DNA from: an uncultured Chthoniobacterales bacterium
Lineage (GTDB): Bacteria; Verrucomicrobiota; Verrucomicrobiae; Chthoniobacterales; UBA10450
Assembly (NCBI GenBank): GCA_955652855.1
Contig: CATPCN010000209.1
Location: forward strand, 1-5,254
Direction: 5' to 3'
Length of the DNA: 5,254 bases
A model generated the notes under the pieces. The model ran no database searches. It worked only from the letters and a program-made list of their open reading frames with translations, and was not told the DNA's origin. A program made the translations under genes and the position numbers. Shown in pieces: positions 4,909 to 5,254 of the stretch; position 1 is the first letter of the stretch; the number at the start of each line of letters is the position of its first letter.

Positions 4909-5254
4909 GTGGAAATTATAATGCGAAACGGTGCCTCGCCGACTTTGACTTTTAACCCTCGCCGCGGCGTTGTTTCGCTCTTCCGGCGCCCGGCGGAATG
5001 GCTTTTTAGTCAGAAGCATTTTCATGTGAAGCTTCTCTTCGGCACGGCCGTGGGGGTGATCGTGATTGTATTTCTGGCGGGCGTCTTCCTGTTCGTCACT
5101 TTACGCAATCATCACCAAGCGGCCATGCGTGCACACACTATTGAGGTCATGCGTGTCAGTAGCGTTATCGAAAACGATCTTGCCGCGTTGGAGGGGGGGC
5201 ACCGCGGTTTTTTACTAACGGGTGACCGGTCCTATGTGAAGACGTTCAAAGAGC
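4909..5254 (+). CDS. Membrane-anchored CHASE3-domain sensor protein (N-terminal part, cut by window edge)
   Basis: 115 codons are visible before the window ends. A basic cytoplasmic N-terminus (residues 1-41, with several Arg and Lys) precedes one transmembrane segment at about 42-64, rich in Val, Ile, Phe and Gly. The following region matches the beginning of a CHASE3 extracellular sensor domain: AHTIEVMR (75-82), then a helix leading to HRGFLLTGDRSYVKTF (98-113), the family's hallmark RG-LLTGD-Y pattern. CHASE3 domains usually occur between two membrane helices in histidine kinases, diguanylate cyclases or chemoreceptors. The output domain lies beyond the window and cannot be named. The start is taken as GTG 4909 because of a well-placed AGGAG; ATG 4921 would give a protein four residues shorter at the N-terminus. 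It follows truA by 36 bases with no terminator, so it may be read through from the operon. Confidence 0.8.
   Translation, partial: MEIIMRNGASPTLTFNPRRGVVSLFRRPAEWLFSQKHFHVKLLFGTAVGVIVIVFLAGVFLFVTLRNHHQAAMRAHTIEVMRVSSVIENDLAALEGGHRGFLLTGDRSYVKTFKE

Noticed and set aside
4681..5025. Minus-strand 114-residue frame across the truA end and the CHASE3 gene start
   Set aside because: It has no domain-like pattern, is rich in Arg and Lys, and is antisense to two well-supported genes.
1..5254. Search for a novel mobile, defence or repeat-based system
   Set aside because: No clustered repeats, transposase, integrase, toxin-antitoxin pair or phage gene is visible. The genes right of about 257 are ordinary metabolic, RNA-maturation and sensory genes.

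Overview
The window reads as part of a bacterial chromosome of roughly 55-58% GC, densely coding, with housekeeping and central-metabolism genes. The protein flavour resembles soil Verrucomicrobiota: an MCC-type carboxyltransferase, a short single-domain ManC, and manC-ruvX-truA packed end to end. That assignment is an impression from sequence alone and is held loosely. I see no tRNA, rRNA, CRISPR array, transposase, integrase or phage gene.

Left end (1-514): two unrelated gene fragments abut. Bases 1 to about 260 encode the N-terminal half of a short-chain dehydrogenase in very GC-rich DNA (about 72% GC, GC3 about 90%). From about 257 the DNA changes to about 55% GC and a different frame, and encodes the C-terminal third of an HMG-CoA lyase. 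Neither gene is complete and they are out of frame with each other. This is a chimeric junction, either an assembly or binning artefact or a real recombination or deletion scar.

Centre left (511-2525, minus strand): a complete 542-residue acyl-CoA carboxylase carboxyltransferase subunit of the methylcrotonoyl-CoA carboxylase type. It converges on the HMG-CoA lyase fragment with a 4-base stop-codon overlap. Methylcrotonoyl-CoA carboxylase and HMG-CoA lyase both act late in leucine degradation, so the pairing is metabolically coherent and suggests that the DNA from about 257 rightward is native. Upstream on the same strand is an unrecognised 100-residue membrane protein. Between the two lies a strong inverted repeat.

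Right half (2609-5254, plus strand): an apparent operon of mannose-1-phosphate guanylyltransferase (GDP-mannose supply), RuvX/YqgF (pre-16S rRNA nuclease family) and TruA (tRNA pseudouridine synthase). The first pair share an ATGA overlap and the second pair abut as TAG-ATG. After a 36-base gap comes the start of a membrane-anchored CHASE3-domain sensor protein, cut by the window edge. The minus-strand and plus-strand blocks diverge from an 83-base intergenic region containing a perfect 6-bp inverted repeat.

I found no convincing undescribed biological system. The strongest anomaly is the compositional and gene-fragment junction near 254-262. The other findings are regulatory-site candidates, one unknown small membrane protein and minor motif variants.
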